Shown: positions 33,518-43,107 of the stretch, in pieces | How positions within the stretch are numbered: position 1 is the stretch's first letter | Layout: the number at the start of each line of letters is the position of its first letter | Source: Nocardiopsis sp. CNT312 | GTDB lineage: Bacteria > Actinomycetota > Actinomycetes > Streptosporangiales > Streptosporangiaceae | Assembly: GCF_000515115.1 (NCBI RefSeq) | Contig: NZ_KI911537.1 | Coordinates: 1-50,092 of the forward strand | Reading direction: 5' to 3' | DNA: 50,092 nt | Notes under the pieces: generated by a model | What the model saw: only the letters and a program-made list of their open reading frames with translations | The model's database searches: none | What the model was told of the DNA's origin: nothing | Translations under genes and position numbers: made by a program

Positions 33518-35191
33518 CTATTCCTTCGTGGCGACCGCCGGGACGGCGCCCGGGGCCGCGGCGTGCGGGTGGTTGAGGTCGAAGGCCGGACGCTCGGACC
33601 GGATCCGCGGCAGCGACGTGAAGTTGTGCCGCGGCGGCGGGCAGGAGGTCGCCCACTCCAGGGAGCAGCCGTAGCCCCACGGGTCGTCCACGGTGACCTT
33701 CGGCGCCCTCTTCGCCGTGACGTACACGTTCCAGAAGAACAGCAGCGTGGACGCGGCGAGCACGAACGAGGAGATCGAGGAGAACTGGTTGAGCCCCGTG
33801 AAGCCGTCGCCCGGCAGGTAGTCGGCGTAGCGGCGGGGGAAGCCCATGGCGCCCAGCCAGTGCTGCACCAGGAACGTGCCGTGGAAGCCCAGGAACAGCA
33901 GCCAGAAGTGGATCTTGCCCAGCCGCTCGTCGAGCATCCGCCCGGTGAACTTGGGCCACCAGAAGTAGAAGCCCGCGAACATCGCGAACACCACGGTGCC
34001 GAACACCACGTAGTGGAAGTGGGCCACCACGAAGTAGGAGTCGGTGACGTGGAAGTCGATGGGCGGGGAGGCCAGCAGGACGCCGGTGAGGCCGCCGAAG
34101 AGGAAGGTCACCATGAAGCCGATGGTGAACAGCATCGGGGTCTCGAAGCTGAGCTGGCCCCGCCACATCGTGCCGATCCAGTTGAAGAACTTCACACCGG
34201 TGGGCACCGCGATGAGGAACGTCATGAACGAGAAGAACGGCAGCAGCACCGCGCCGGTCGGGAACATGTGGTGCGCCCACACGGTCACGGACAGGCCGGC
34301 GATGGCGATCGTGGCGCCCACGAGGCTCTTGTAGCCGAAGATCGGCTTGCGGCTGAACACCGGCAGGATCTCCGTCGCGATACCGAAGAACGGCAGCGCG
34401 ATGATGTACACCTCGGGGTGGCCGAAGAACCAGAACAGGTGCTGCCAGAGGATGGCGCCGCCGTGCGCCGGGTCGAACACGTGGGTGCCGACCATGCGGT
34501 CGGCGCCCAGCGCGATGAGCGCGGCGGTCAGGACCGGGAACGCGATGAGGACCAGCAGGCTGGTGAGCATCGTGTTCCAGCAGAAGATCGGCATGCGGAA
34601 CATCGTCATACCGGGGGCGCGCATGCACAGGCCGGTGGTGATGAAGTTGACCGCGCCGAGGATGGTGCCCAGACCGGACACGGCCAGGCCCATGATCCAC
34701 AGGTCACCGCCCAGACCCGGGGAGCGGACCGCGTCCGACAGCGGGGTGTAGGCGAACCAGCCGAAGCTGGCCGCGCCACCCGGGGTGAGGAACCCGCTGA
34801 CGGCGATGAGGCTGCCGAACAGGAAGAGGTAGTAGCCGAACAGGTTGATCCTGGGGAAGGCCACGTCGGGGGCGCCGATCTGCAGCGGCATGATGATGTT
34901 GGAGAACCCGACGAACAGCGGGGTCGCGAACATCAGCAGCATGATCGTGCCGTGCATGGTGAACATCTGGTTGAACTGCTCGTTGGACAGGACCTGCATG
35001 CCCGGGTAGAACAGCTCGGCCCGCATGAGCAGGGCCAGGACGCCACCGAAGAGGAAGAAGGCGAACGAGGTGATCAGGTACATGTACCCGATCACCTTGT
35101 GGTCGGTCGACGTCAGCCAGTTGACGATGATCGACCCTTTGCGCGTCGGGGCCTGGGCACCGGCGCGGGGTTCACTGGTCGTCGTGGTCAT
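33518..35191 (-). CDS. ctaD: Cytochrome c oxidase subunit I CtaD
   Basis: A 557-aa protein with twelve helices. The heme a/a3 and CuB ligands are visible in [19 protein letters not shown] (His-Tyr cross-link region), WAHHMF and [14 protein letters not shown]. It reduces oxygen and pumps protons in the bcc-aa3 supercomplex. ATG 35191 overlaps the ctaC stop (TAATG). A Pro/Ala-rich cytoplasmic tail of about 30 residues follows the last helix. Confidence 0.97.
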   Translation of the reverse strand: MTTTTSEPRAGAQAPTRKGSIIVNWLTSTDHKVIGYMYLITSFAFFLFGGVLALLMRAELFYPGMQVLSNEQFNQMFTMHGTIMLLMFATPLFVGFSNIIMPLQIGAPDVAFPRINLFGYYLFLFGSLIAVSGFLTPGGAASFGWFAYTPLSDAVRSPGLGGDLWIMGLAVSGLGTILGAVNFITTGLCMRAPGMTMFRMPIFCWNTMLTSLLVLIAFPVLTAALIALGADRMVGTHVFDPAHGGAILWQHLFWFFGHPEVYIIALPFFGIATEILPVFSRKPIFGYKSLVGATIAIAGLSVTVWAHHMFPTGAVLLPFFSFMTFLIAVPTGVKFFNWIGTMWRGQLSFETPMLFTIGFMVTFLFGGLTGVLLASPPIDFHVTDSYFVVAHFHYVVFGTVVFAMFAGFYFWWPKFTGRMLDERLGKIHFWLLFLGFHGTFLVQHWLGAMGFPRRYADYLPGDGFTGLNQFSSISSFVLAASTLLFFWNVYVTAKRAPKVTVDDPWGYGCSLEWATSCPPPRHNFTSLPRIRSERPAFDLNHPHAAAPGAVPAVATKE

Positions 35192-36045
35192 TACGCGTCA
35201 TTCTCCTCGGCTCGGGCCTCTTCGGAGGCCGCGGCCTCCTGTTCCTGGGCCCACGCCTCGTACTCGTCCTGGGGGAGGACCTCGACGTTGAAGAGCATGC
35301 GGGTGTGGTCCACACCGCACAGCTCGGCGCATCGGCCGACGTACTCGCCGGCGGTGCCCTCGTCGATCCGCACCTGGAAGGCGTTGTCCCGCCCGGGGAC
35401 GACGTCCATCTTGAACGCGAACGCCGGGACCCAGAACGAGTGGATGACGTCGGGCGAGTGGAGGTCGAAGTGGACGACCGAGTCCTCGGGGAGGACGAGG
35501 GTGGCCTGGGTGGAGCGGTCGGCGGTGCCGTCCGGGTTGGGGATGCCGACCTCGGAGTGGAGCACCTCGCCGCCGTCGTCCTCGGCGGCGTCCATGTAGT
35601 TGAACTGCCAGGCCCATTGGAAGGCCACAACCTGGACATGGACATCCGCCGGCTCCTCGGTGTCGAGGAGGTACGCCTGGTCGCGGGCGGTGAAGTAGAA
35701 GAGCACCGAGATGACGACGATCGGCAGGATGGTGTAGAGCGCTTCGATAGGCATGTTGTACCGCACCTGGGGCGGCAACTGCTCAGAGCGCTTGCGGTGG
35801 AAGATGATCGACCAGATCATCAGCCCCCATACGAGAATGCCGACCGCGAAAGCCGCCACCCAGGAGCCCTGCCAGAGCGAGAGAACCCGCTCGGCCTGCT
35901 CGGTGATCGGCGCCGGCATGCCCAAACGAGTGAGCTCGTTCGACGCGCAGCCGGTCGCGGCCAGCCCCAGCACGGCGAGCGCGGCGCCGCGTGGTGCCCA
36001 TCGGCGCGCAGTGGAGCGCCGATTGTCTTGGCGGGTCGGACTCAC
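35191..36045 (-). CDS. ctaC: Cytochrome c oxidase subunit II CtaC
   Basis: A 284-aa lipoprotein-type subunit. The signal ends in lipobox LAATGC (about residue 33), followed by two membrane helices and a cupredoxin domain. CuA ligands are in [14 protein letters not shown], with upstream HSFWVPAF and the aromatic [12 protein letters not shown] 36045 follows GGAAGG; the frame stays open to 36351 but codes no recognisable sequence. The C-terminus is Glu/Ala-rich. It receives electrons from QcrC. Confidence 0.95.
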   Translation of the reverse strand: MSPTRQDNRRSTARRWAPRGAALAVLGLAATGCASNELTRLGMPAPITEQAERVLSLWQGSWVAAFAVGILVWGLMIWSIIFHRKRSEQLPPQVRYNMPIEALYTILPIVVISVLFYFTARDQAYLLDTEEPADVHVQVVAFQWAWQFNYMDAAEDDGGEVLHSEVGIPNPDGTADRSTQATLVLPEDSVVHFDLHSPDVIHSFWVPAFAFKMDVVPGRDNAFQVRIDEGTAGEYVGRCAELCGVDHTRMLFNVEVLPQDEYEAWAQEQEAAASEEARAEENDA

Positions 36046-36469
36046 GGATTGCCTTCCCAGCGGTGTAGCCCGCGGATCGCCCGCGGGCGGCCTAAGTATC
36101 CAAAGCTTGTCAGGGGGAAACATTATCGCGAACCTTCCGACGTCCCGTTCAGGGGCAGACCTGGTCAGCGTGTTGCCAGACGGCCCGGATCCGAACGCGG
36201 GGCGCCCGCGTAGAGCCGGGCCTGTCCACCCGCGCGGAGGGAGGACCTCCCGGCTGGCGACGAGGCGCGGCCCGGCGTTCCCCCGGGCTCCCGACCGCGA
36301 TGCGCGGGCCGTTCCAGCAGGGGAACGTTCCGGTATTACGGTCGGGACCAAGGCGAGCGTATCGCTGGGTTTACCGCGCCCTTAACCGGGTTCGACTTAA
36401 CGGCCGTCCCAGGTCAAGATTGGGCTACGGGAGAACCTCCCGACGAGGACCGCGCCACGGGGAGTGACC
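36046..36469. other. Divergent region between ctaC and the TusA-like gene
   Basis: A 424-bp gap without a credible gene. On the minus strand GATAAT (36127-36122) with CTGAAC (36152-36147), spacer 19, is a possible ctaC promoter giving a 5' UTR of about 70 nt. Two A/T-richer patches (36330-36420) probably contain the promoter of the plus-strand gene. Confidence 0.4.
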
Positions 36470-36718
36470 GTGCCCGAATACCAGGACCGTCGGCCTCTGG
36501 TGACCGTCGAGGCCGTGGGACGCAAGTGCCCGATACCGATCCTCATGCTCGCCCAGCGCCTGCACGAGGTCCCCATCGGATCGGTCATCGCGGTCACGGC
36601 CGACGATCCGGCCGCCAGGTCGGACATCCCCGCATGGTGCCGGATGAAGATGCACGAGTTCGTCGTGGAGGAGCCCCTGGGCCGGGGCAGTGCGTACCAT
36701 ATCCGCCGCAAGTACTGA
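36470..36718 (+). CDS. TusA-family sulfur carrier protein
   Basis: An 82-aa two-layer alpha/beta protein with the family motif KCPIPIL; the persulfide-carrying cysteine is C20. TusA relatives pass sulfur from cysteine desulfurases to tRNA thiolation or other sulfur pathways. GTG 36470 is favoured because GGGAG lies 5 nt upstream; GTG 36464 is the alternative. The sulfur acceptor is not evident, although thiI is encoded in the same window. Confidence 0.88.
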   Translation: MPEYQDRRPLVTVEAVGRKCPIPILMLAQRLHEVPIGSVIAVTADDPAARSDIPAWCRMKMHEFVVEEPLGRGSAYHIRRKY

Positions 36719-36747
36719 CGCGGTGCGGCGGCGGGGTCCGGACGCGG

Positions 36748-36787
36748 CGCGGGGCCGCGCGGACCTCTCGGTCCGTGCGGCCCCGCG
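36748..36787. terminator. Terminator between the TusA-like gene and rpsD
   Basis: CGCGGGGCCGCGCGGAC pairs with GTCCGTGCGGCCCCGCG (one G-U), loop CTCTCG, between convergent genes. Confidence 0.85.
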
Positions 36788-36826
36788 GCACACCCGGGCT
36801 CTCCGGGCCGTGCGGCCCGGCGGTTC

Positions 36827-37438
36827 CTAGCGGGCGTAGAACTCGACGACGAGCTGCTCGTCGAACGGAACCGGGATCTGCTCGCGCTTGGGGCGGTCGA
36901 CGACCGCCACACGCAGGTCCTGGTGGCTGACGGCGAGGTGGCCGGCGATCTTGTCGTCGGCGTGGACGCCCTCGGCGGCCTCGACGAACGGGACCATCTG
37001 GCGGGACTTCTCCCGCACGCTGACGATCTGGCCCGGCTTGACCTGGTACGACGGGATGTCGACCTTCTTGCCGTCCACGGTGATGTGGCCGTGGTTGATG
37101 AACTGGCGGGCGGCGTAGATGGACGCGGCCAGACCGGCGCGCAGGACCACCGTGGCCAGGCGCATCTCCAGCTCGGCGAGCATCTCCTCACCGGTGCGGC
37201 CGGAGCGCTTCTTGGAGTTCTCGTAGACGCGCAGAAGCTGCTTCTCGGTCAGGTCGTAGTACCAGCGCACCTTCTGCTTCTCCGCCTGGCGGACGGCGAA
37301 GTCGCTGCTGTTGCGGCGCACACGGCGGCCGTGCTCACCGGGCGGGTACGGACGCTTCTCGAAGTAGCTGACCGCCTTACGGGTCAGCGGGGTACCGGCG
37401 CGCCGGGACAACCGCACCTTCGGTCCGGTGTAGCGCAT
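36827..37438 (-). CDS. rpsD: 30S ribosomal protein S4
   Basis: A 203-aa protein with the S4 signature ([21 protein letters not shown]) and a typical S4 RNA-binding domain (about 95-160; [39 protein letters not shown]). The N-terminal zinc-binding cysteines of some S4 proteins are missing, so this is the zinc-free form. It nucleates 30S assembly on 16S rRNA. The gene stands alone, away from the rpsM-rpsK-rpoA operon. AAAGGA precedes ATG 37438. Confidence 0.96.
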   Translation of the reverse strand: MRYTGPKVRLSRRAGTPLTRKAVSYFEKRPYPPGEHGRRVRRNSSDFAVRQAEKQKVRWYYDLTEKQLLRVYENSKKRSGRTGEEMLAELEMRLATVVLRAGLAASIYAARQFINHGHITVDGKKVDIPSYQVKPGQIVSVREKSRQMVPFVEAAEGVHADDKIAGHLAVSHQDLRVAVVDRPKREQIPVPFDEQLVVEFYAR

Positions 37439-37763
37439 GCGTAGTCCTTTCTGGATGCATCAGGGAATCCCAGGTAAGGCTGGCCTAGATCTGGGAGGCG
37501 CTCAGGGCGCCCGAGTCCCACGGCCCCGTGGGAGGGGCGGGTGGAAGCGGGTTCCCCACCGCCGCGGCGACCCTGCGCGGACGGCTCGGGCTCGGTCACC
37601 GGCACGCGTTTCAGCGCACCGGGCGGCACGGGGCTCCCCGTGCTGGTCGGCGGTGCCGACCGATTCGGGCAGCGGCCCGACCCTCGGGGGCCGGGTCGTG
37701 CGGGTCGCGACCACCCACTCTACGACGTCCCGGGCACTGCCCGGGCCAGGAGCGCCCGTGCCC
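37439..37763. other. Gap between adoK and rpsD, possible rpsD leader
   Basis: A 325-bp stretch without a gene. On the minus strand TAGAGT (37722-37717) is a -10 candidate, without a good -35. If it is real, rpsD has a long GC-rich structured leader of about 270 nt that could host S4 autoregulation. No known S4 leader consensus was recognised. Confidence 0.35.
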
Positions 37764-38738
37764 TCACACGAACGGCGCGATCTCCCGCGCGGCCTCGGCG
37801 CCGTAGGAGCGCTCCAGCCGGTCGAGCAGGGACTCGGCGGTCATCCGGTACTCCTGCGGACCGTCCGCCTCCAGGCAGTGCACCGCCGTGGCGTTGCCCA
37901 CCTGGGCGGCGCGCTCCAGCGGCAGGCCCCAGGAGTGCGCGGCCAGGAACCCGGCGCGGAACGCGTCACCCACGCCCGTGGGGTCGACGGGGTCGCCGAC
38001 GACGACGGCGGCGGGGACGTGGACGGCCGGCTCGCCGACGCGGTCGATCCGCACACCCTTGGCACCCAGGGTGGTGATCCGGGTGCCCACCCGATCCAAG
38101 ACCTCCGCCTCGGACCAGCCGGTCTTCTGCTCGGCGAGGGCCTTCTCGTAGTCGTTGCAGAACAACAGGTCGGCACCCTCGATCAGGCCGCGGACCCGAG
38201 GGCCCTCCATCCGGGCGAGCTGCTGGGAGGGGTCGGCGGCGAAGGGGGTGCCCAGGGTGCGGCACTCCTCGCTGTGGCGGACCATCGCGTCCGGGTCGTC
38301 CGCGCCGATGAGGACCAGGTCCAGTCCGCCGAGGCGGTCGGCAATCGGCTTCAACTCGATGTTGCGCGCCTCGGCCATGGCCCCCGCGTAGAAGGAGGCG
38401 ATCTGGTTCTGGTCGAGGTCGGTGGTGCAGATGAAGCGGGCGGTGTGGCGCAGTTCGGAGATGCGCACAGCCGAGGTGTCGACACCGTGGCGGTCGAGCC
38501 AGGCGCGGTACTCCTCGAAGTCGGCTCCGGCTGCACCGACCAGGACGGGGCCAAGGCCGAGCACCCCCATGCCGAAGCAGATGTTGGCGGCCACGCCGCC
38601 GCGCCGGACGTCCAGTTCGTCGATCAGGAACGAGAGGGACAGGCGCTGGATCTGGTCCGGGATGATCTGTTCGGCAAACCGGCCCTGGAAGGTCATCAGG
38701 TGGTCGGTGGCGATGGATCCGGCAACCGCGATACGCAC
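37764..38738 (-). CDS. adoK: Adenosine kinase, PfkB family (mycobacterial type)
   Basis: A 324-aa kinase. N-terminus IAVAGSIATDHLM, GGVAANICFGMGVLG, the family-specific DPSQQLARM and the anion hole/catalytic DPTGVGDAFRAGFL match M. tuberculosis AdoK (Rv2202c) nearly motif by motif, including length. It phosphorylates adenosine to AMP in purine salvage. GTG 38738 has AAGGAG about 11 nt upstream. Its location near ctaC and an iron-sulfur assembly gene also matches the mycobacterial order. Confidence 0.9.
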   Translation of the reverse strand: MRIAVAGSIATDHLMTFQGRFAEQIIPDQIQRLSLSFLIDELDVRRGGVAANICFGMGVLGLGPVLVGAAGADFEEYRAWLDRHGVDTSAVRISELRHTARFICTTDLDQNQIASFYAGAMAEARNIELKPIADRLGGLDLVLIGADDPDAMVRHSEECRTLGTPFAADPSQQLARMEGPRVRGLIEGADLLFCNDYEKALAEQKTGWSEAEVLDRVGTRITTLGAKGVRIDRVGEPAVHVPAAVVVGDPVDPTGVGDAFRAGFLAAHSWGLPLERAAQVGNATAVHCLEADGPQEYRMTAESLLDRLERSYGAEAAREIAPFV

Positions 38739-38871
38739 GGGACGAGGGCTCCTTGCTCGGGACGCTTGGGTCGGGTCCAGCGCGGGCTCGGAAGGGAACG
38801 CGGCCCGGGCCGGACCGCCCCAGGGTATCGGGGCCGCACCGTCCCTCGGCTGGAGACCGGCCGGACGCGGC

Positions 38872-38905
38872 GGAGGGGAGGGCGGTGGTGTCCGCCCTCC
38901 CCTCC
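38872..38905 (-). terminator. Terminator of the ErpA/HesB-like gene
   Basis: A perfect 14-bp stem (GGAGGGGAGGGCGG with its complement) and a 6-nt loop, about 40 bp beyond the stop. Confidence 0.8.
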
Positions 38906-38943
38906 GAGGTGCCGTCGCCGATGCGTCGGGGCCGCCGACGCCC

Positions 38944-39291
38944 CTAGTTGAAGGAGTCGCCGCAGGCGCAGGAGCCGGTGGCGTTGGGGTTGTCGATGGT
39001 GAAGCCCTGCTTCTCGATGGTGTCGACGAAGTCGATGGTGGCGCCCACGAGGTAGGGGGAGCTCATCCGGTCGGTGACGACCTCCACCCCGCCGAAGTCG
39101 GAGACCACGTCGCCGTCGAGGTCGCGCTCGTCGAAGTAGAGCTGGTAGCGCAGGCCCGAGCAGCCGCCGGGCTGGACGGCGACGCGCAGCCGCAGGTCGT
39201 CCCGCCCCTCCTGCTCCAGGAGGGCCCGGACCTTCGCGGACGCCTCGTCGGTGAGGATGATCCCCTCGGTGACCTCGCTCTGAACCGTCAT
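38944..39291 (-). CDS. erpA: Iron-sulfur insertion protein, ErpA/HesB type
   Basis: A 115-aa A-type carrier with the three conserved cysteines in GGCSGLRY and GSCACGDSF. It receives [2Fe-2S] or [4Fe-4S] clusters from the scaffold and delivers them to apoproteins. ATG 39291 has GAGGAG upstream. The orthologue Rv2204c lies near adoK and ctaC in mycobacteria. The 257-bp gap upstream (39292-39548) shows no gene or clear signal. Confidence 0.93.
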   Translation of the reverse strand: MTVQSEVTEGIILTDEASAKVRALLEQEGRDDLRLRVAVQPGGCSGLRYQLYFDERDLDGDVVSDFGGVEVVTDRMSSPYLVGATIDFVDTIEKQGFTIDNPNATGSCACGDSFN

Positions 39292-39548
39292 GTTGTCAAG
39301 CTCCTCTAGAAAGGGGTAGCGGCTGCCCGGCCACCCCGGGCGGGTGGCGGGACGGACTCCGTCGCGGGGTCCGCTCCTTCTCAACGTGTGTCAACGTCCG
39401 GGGCCGGTACCGCATTCCGCCGTGCGGCCTCTGTGTTCTCCCTGCGGGTGCGGCCTTTCCGCCAAGGCGGCGGCCACCGGTCCGCACGAGCCGTTCGTGC
39501 CTTCCCAGCGTAGTGTCGCCGGGCCCGGGACGCCATCTCGACCTTCCG

Positions 39549-40145
39549 TCACGCGGTGCCCTTCAGCCCCGGGGCGCCGTAGACGGGGAACCAGCGGGAC
39601 CGGTCCCGCTCCAGCGGCAGGTCCGAGCCGATCGCCGCCTCTACCCGCAGTTCGAGCGCGGTGTCGCGCCGGTCCGTGCCCACCGGGGCGAAGGGGTAGA
39701 AGGTGCCGCGCTTGTAGAGGTAGACCAGTGCGACGGTGCGTCCCTCGGCGTCGGCGAACCCGACAAGGGAGCACAGCAGAGAGGGCCCGTAGCCCGCCGA
39801 CTCCAGGGTGGAGTTGACGGCGTGCAGGTCGGTGACCAGGCCGGTGATCCCGGATTCGGCCTCCCCCGCGGCGCGCACCACCAGCCAGGTGTAGCCGTAG
39901 TCGTCGAAGACCTGTTCCACGGGCGGCCCCTGGTCGGCGTCGAGCAGCGCGGTGATGTCGCGTTGCAGGTCGGCGAAGGCGGCGCCCTCGCCCGCACGGA
40001 AGGCCACCGAGCCGGTGCCCGTGGGGCCGAACCCGGCCGTGGCCCGCAGGGTGACGGCCGCCGGTGGCAGGCCGAACAGGGCGTCCAGGTCGGGCCGGGC
40101 CGGTTCAGAACGGCCCAGGAGCGTGTTCCACAGGCTCTTCAACAA
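39549..40145 (-). CDS. pspAB: PspA-associated protein PspAB
   Basis: A 198-aa soluble protein typical of actinobacterial psp/htpX loci: N-terminus LWNTLLGRSEPARPDLDALFGLP, middle DDYGYTWLVV and LVYLYKRGTFYPFAP, end RWFPVYG. No enzymatic motif is evident. It starts 22 bp after htpX in the same direction. It is named from context and resemblance; the molecular role is unknown. Confidence 0.87.
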   Translation of the reverse strand: MLKSLWNTLLGRSEPARPDLDALFGLPPAAVTLRATAGFGPTGTGSVAFRAGEGAAFADLQRDITALLDADQGPPVEQVFDDYGYTWLVVRAAGEAESGITGLVTDLHAVNSTLESAGYGPSLLCSLVGFADAEGRTVALVYLYKRGTFYPFAPVGTDRRDTALELRVEAAIGSDLPLERDRSRWFPVYGAPGLKGTA

Positions 40146-40167
40146 AGCGTCATCCCTCTCGGTCCGG

Positions 40168-41094
40168 TCAGGAGCCCTGGCCCAACTGGCGGGAGATCTC
40201 CGACAACTGGGCCAAGCGCTGGTCCACCGGCGGGTGGGTGGCGACCAGTCGACTCACGTTGAACCCCTTGCGCGAGAACGCGGGGGCGAAGAAGAAGGCG
40301 TTGAAGGGCTCGGCCTGGCGCAGGTCGCGCGTGGGGACTCGCGCCATGTCGCCGGTGATCTTGATGAGGGCGCTGCCGAGCGTGGAGGGGCGGCCGGTGA
40401 GATAGGCCGCGGCGCGGTCGGCGGACAGTTCGCGGTAGCGGGACAGGGCGCGGGTGAGCAGGAAGCTCAGGACCCAGGCGACGACGCTGACCAGTACGAC
40501 CAGGAGAGCGACGACGGCCGGGGCCGGGCCGCCGTTGTCGCTGCGGCCTCCGGCCATCCCGCCGAAGGCGGCGAACCGCAGTCCGGCCTGGGTGAGGAAG
40601 CCCGCGACGATGCCGAGGAAGCCGGCGACGGTCATGACCGCCACGTCGCGGTGCGCGACGTGGGACAGTTCGTGCGCCAGGACGGCCTCCAGCTCCGGGC
40701 CGTCCAGGCGCCGCAGCAGGCCGGTCGTGACGCAGACCACGGCGGCCTTCTCGCTGCGCCCGGTGGCGAAGGCGTTGGGCACGTCGGTGTCGGCGATGCC
40801 CACGCGGGGCTTGGCCATGTCGGCCAGGGCGCACAGGCGGTCGATCGTGCCGTGCAGCTCGGGTGCCTGGACGGGTGACACCTCACGGGCACCCATGGAG
40901 AACAGGGCGATCCGGTCGGAGGTGAAGTAGGACAGCAGGGCGAAGCCGCCCACGAGGGCCAGGACCAGCACGATGTTCATGCCGACCACGACCAGCGCGA
41001 CCACGAACACGACGTAGACGAGGGCGAGCAGCCCCATGGTGGTGACCATGCGGACGGTGAGCCCGCGGTCCGGTCTGAACTTCGAACCCGCCAC
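40168..41094 (-). CDS. htpX: Membrane zinc metalloprotease HtpX
   Basis: A 308-aa M48 peptidase with two N-terminal helices (about 16-55), zinc motif HELSHVAHRD, two further helices (about 155-215) and a downstream acid in LSADRAAAYLTGRP (third ligand). It degrades misfolded membrane proteins. GTG 41094 follows GAGGTG. It sits between pspAA and pspAB, tying proteolysis to the phage-shock response. Confidence 0.94.
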   Translation of the reverse strand: MAGSKFRPDRGLTVRMVTTMGLLALVYVVFVVALVVVGMNIVLVLALVGGFALLSYFTSDRIALFSMGAREVSPVQAPELHGTIDRLCALADMAKPRVGIADTDVPNAFATGRSEKAAVVCVTTGLLRRLDGPELEAVLAHELSHVAHRDVAVMTVAGFLGIVAGFLTQAGLRFAAFGGMAGGRSDNGGPAPAVVALLVVLVSVVAWVLSFLLTRALSRYRELSADRAAAYLTGRPSTLGSALIKITGDMARVPTRDLRQAEPFNAFFFAPAFSRKGFNVSRLVATHPPVDQRLAQLSEISRQLGQGS

Positions 41095-41229
41095 GGCGGC
41101 ACCTCCCCTCCCCTGCCTGAAAGTCTAGTTCGCGCAGGTCGGAATGGGTCAACCAACACCTCGGCCGCCGCGATCGCGTTCAGATCGCGGCAGCCGGGGG
41201 TCGAGCGCGCACACGGGGACACGGGTGCC

Positions 41230-41250
41230 CCGGGCCCGGGCCGGGCCCGG
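41230..41250 (-). terminator. Short hairpin after pspAA
   Basis: CCGGGCCCG and CGGGCCCGG form a 9-bp stem with a 3-nt loop directly after the pspAA stop. It could reduce read-through from pspA-pspAA into htpX-pspAB. Confidence 0.45.
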
Positions 41251-41529
41251 TTAGCCGGGGATGAGGCCGTCGTCCTGGAGCATGTCCCGGACCTCTTCCA
41301 TGGTGGCGTCGGCCGGGGGAAGGATGAACTGGGACGGTTCGAGGGCGTCGGCGGCCAGCGGGCTGCCGTGCTCGCGCACCTTGGCCAGCAGGTCGTGCAG
41401 CGCCTGGCGGAACGCGTCCTCGTCGCCGGACTCGATCGCCCCCTCCAGCGCGGAGTCGAAGGAGTTCAGCAGGTCGAGGTCGGCGTCGGTGAGGTCGAGC
41501 TGGCCCTCACCCATAATCCGGACGATCAT
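41251..41529 (-). CDS. pspAA: PspA-associated protein PspAA
   Basis: A 92-aa acidic protein (MIVRIMGEGQLDLTDADLDLL at the start), helical, found in actinobacteria and relatives directly after pspA. Its ATG overlaps the pspA stop (ATGA), giving coupled translation. It is thought to modulate PspA assembly; no catalytic motif is present. Confidence 0.9.
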   Translation of the reverse strand: MIVRIMGEGQLDLTDADLDLLNSFDSALEGAIESGDEDAFRQALHDLLAKVREHGSPLAADALEPSQFILPPADATMEEVRDMLQDDGLIPG

Positions 41530-42281
41530 GAGCCCTCCTTGGTGTTGCCGCCCTCGATCTGCCGGGTGGTGGAGGCGTCCCCCTGGCCCAGCTCCGACTT
41601 CATCCGCTCCAGCTCGGCGTCGACGCCGGTGGTGCTGGCCATGCGGTCGAGCTCGGCCTGGATGTCGTCCCTGGACTCGCCGGTGACGTCGTCCAGGGCT
41701 CCGGAGGCGAGGAGTTCGTCGACGGCGCCCGCGCGGGCCTGCATCTGCGCGGTCTTGTCCTCGGCGCGCTGGACCGCCATGCCGACGTCGCCCATCTCCT
41801 CGGAGATGCCGGAGAAGGCCTCCCCGATCTGCGACTGGGCCTGGGCGGCGGTGTAGTTGGCCTTGATGGTCTCCTTGCGCGTGCGGAAGGCGTCCACCTT
41901 GGCCTGGAGGCGCTGGGCCGCCGTCGTGAGCTTCTGCTCCTCGTTCTGGAGGTTGGCGTGCTGCTCGCGCAGGCCGGTGATCTGGCTGTCGAGGCCGGAG
42001 CGGCGCGTGAGGGCCTCGCGGGCGAGGTCCTCACGGCCCTGCTCCAGTGCGGCACGGCCCTGGTTCTGAAGCTTGTCGGACTGCTGCTCGAGCTGTTGGA
42101 TCTGGAGCTCGACGCGCTTGCGGGAGGTGGCGACGTCCGCCACACCGCGGCGCACCTTCTGCAGCAGCTCAAGCTGCTTCTGGTACGAGTAGTCGAGGGT
42201 CTCCCGAGGGTCCTCGACCGAGTCCATGGCCTTGTTGGCCTTGGACTTGAAGATCATGGAAAGTCGCTGAAACACGCTCAT
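41526..42281 (-). CDS. pspA: Phage-shock protein A (PspA/IM30 family)
   Basis: A 251-aa almost entirely helical coiled-coil protein beginning SVFQRLSMIFKSKANKAMD, the amphipathic membrane-binding helix of ESCRT-III-like PspA/Vipp1 proteins. It coats and protects damaged membranes. It is the first gene of the psp-htpX cluster. Upstream, TATACG near 42310 may be a -10; a GGGAAC at 42324-42319 resembles an ECF -35 but lacks a matching -10. Confidence 0.95.
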   Translation of the reverse strand: MSVFQRLSMIFKSKANKAMDSVEDPRETLDYSYQKQLELLQKVRRGVADVATSRKRVELQIQQLEQQSDKLQNQGRAALEQGREDLAREALTRRSGLDSQITGLREQHANLQNEEQKLTTAAQRLQAKVDAFRTRKETIKANYTAAQAQSQIGEAFSGISEEMGDVGMAVQRAEDKTAQMQARAGAVDELLASGALDDVTGESRDDIQAELDRMASTTGVDAELERMKSELGQGDASTTRQIEGGNTKEGS

Positions 42282-42386
42282 CCGCGTGGCCGTCCCCTTC
42301 TCGGTGCGTATATCGGCTGTTCCCAGAGGGCGCTTCGCCCAACCCTACGCGGTCTGGCCCACGGTCGCCATAAAGCCGTGACCGGC

Positions 42387-42392
42387 TACCCT
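42387..42392 (+). promoter_or_regulatory. -10 box of a probable leaderless mRNA (DUF3043 gene)
   Basis: TACCCT lies 6 nt before the GTG start at 42399. No -35 consensus and no usable Shine-Dalgarno are present. Confidence 0.5.
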
Positions 42393-42398
42393 GAGGGT

Positions 42399-43058
42399 GT
42401 GTTCCGACGTCGCTCCACTTCCGCAGCCCCGGATTCGTCCTCTTCCGAATCCGCCAGCCACGAGTCCGCTGAGGCCACCCAACCTAAGGGATACACGCCC
42501 AAGAAGGGCGTCCCGACCCCGAAGCGCAGGGAGTCCGAACCAGACCTGCGCAGGCCGCACAAGGTGCCCGAGAACCGCAAGGAGGCCTACCGGGCCTACC
42601 GCGAGCGCCTGGAGCGCCAAGGCGGGAAGGGCGGCCGGGGGGCCACGGCCCGCCGCATGCCCGGTGTCCCGCAGGGCGAGGAGAAGTACTTCCGCCAAGC
42701 CGATCTGGGGGAGGCGCGCGCCTACGCGCGCGACTTCGTCGACTCCCGTCGCAGCGCCAGTGAGTTCTTCCTTCCCTTCTCGATCCTCATCGTTGTCCTG
42801 TTGTTCGTCGAGATGCCGCTCTTCCAGATCGGTGTGGCCTACGTCCTGTGGCCGCTGATGATGGTGACGATCCTCGTCGAGGGGTTCTTCGTGGGGCGCA
42901 CGGTCAAGCGGCGCGCTGCCGCGTACTTCCCCGACGACCCCATGGTCAGGGGGGTAGGCATGTACGCGGCCATGCGCCAGCTCCAGTTCCGCCGCTTGCG
43001 CCTGCCCAAGCCCCGGATCAAGGTCCGCGAGGACCCCACGCCGCACGGCGCGCGCTGA
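42399..43058 (+). CDS. DUF3043 membrane protein
   Basis: A 219-aa protein. The first 110 residues are disordered and strongly charged, with the conserved GYTPKKGVPTPKR and RPHKVPENRKEAYRAYRERL. Two membrane helices follow (about 127-170; FFLPFSILIVVLLF, VLWPLMMVTILVEGFFVG), then a basic C-terminus with MVRGVGMYAAMRQLQFRRLR. The family is actinobacterial and of unknown function; it lies divergent from pspA, which may hint at a membrane-related role. GTG 42399 is probably used on a leaderless mRNA. Confidence 0.85.
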   Translation: MFRRRSTSAAPDSSSSESASHESAEATQPKGYTPKKGVPTPKRRESEPDLRRPHKVPENRKEAYRAYRERLERQGGKGGRGATARRMPGVPQGEEKYFRQADLGEARAYARDFVDSRRSASEFFLPFSILIVVLLFVEMPLFQIGVAYVLWPLMMVTILVEGFFVGRTVKRRAAAYFPDDPMVRGVGMYAAMRQLQFRRLRLPKPRIKVREDPTPHGAR

Positions 43059-43082
43059 GGCGGCCCGACCCCGAACGCGAGC

Positions 43083-43107
43083 AGGGCCGGTGCACCGCAC
43101 CGGCCCT
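43083..43107 (+). terminator. Terminator of the DUF3043 gene
   Basis: AGGGCCGGTGC pairs with GCACCGGCCCT across a 3-nt loop, 24 bp after the stop. Confidence 0.75.

Noticed and set aside
32894..35599. Plus-strand open frame of 901 codons across ctaF, ctaD and ctaC
   Set aside because: It spans three genes on the other strand and has no domain; a codon-bias artefact.
37384..37629. 81-codon minus-strand frame upstream of rpsD
   Set aside because: It runs through the rpsD start and ribosome-binding site, has Pro/Arg/Gly-rich shadow composition and no Shine-Dalgarno.
42300..42330. SigE-type promoter for pspA (GGGAAC at 42324-42319)
   Set aside because: No matching ECF -10 element at the right distance, so it was not listed as a feature.
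42361..42385. ClgR-like imperfect palindrome (GGTCGC-N9-GTGACC) between pspA and the DUF3043 gene
   Set aside because: Half-site spacing and one mismatch do not fit the ClgR consensus as I know it.
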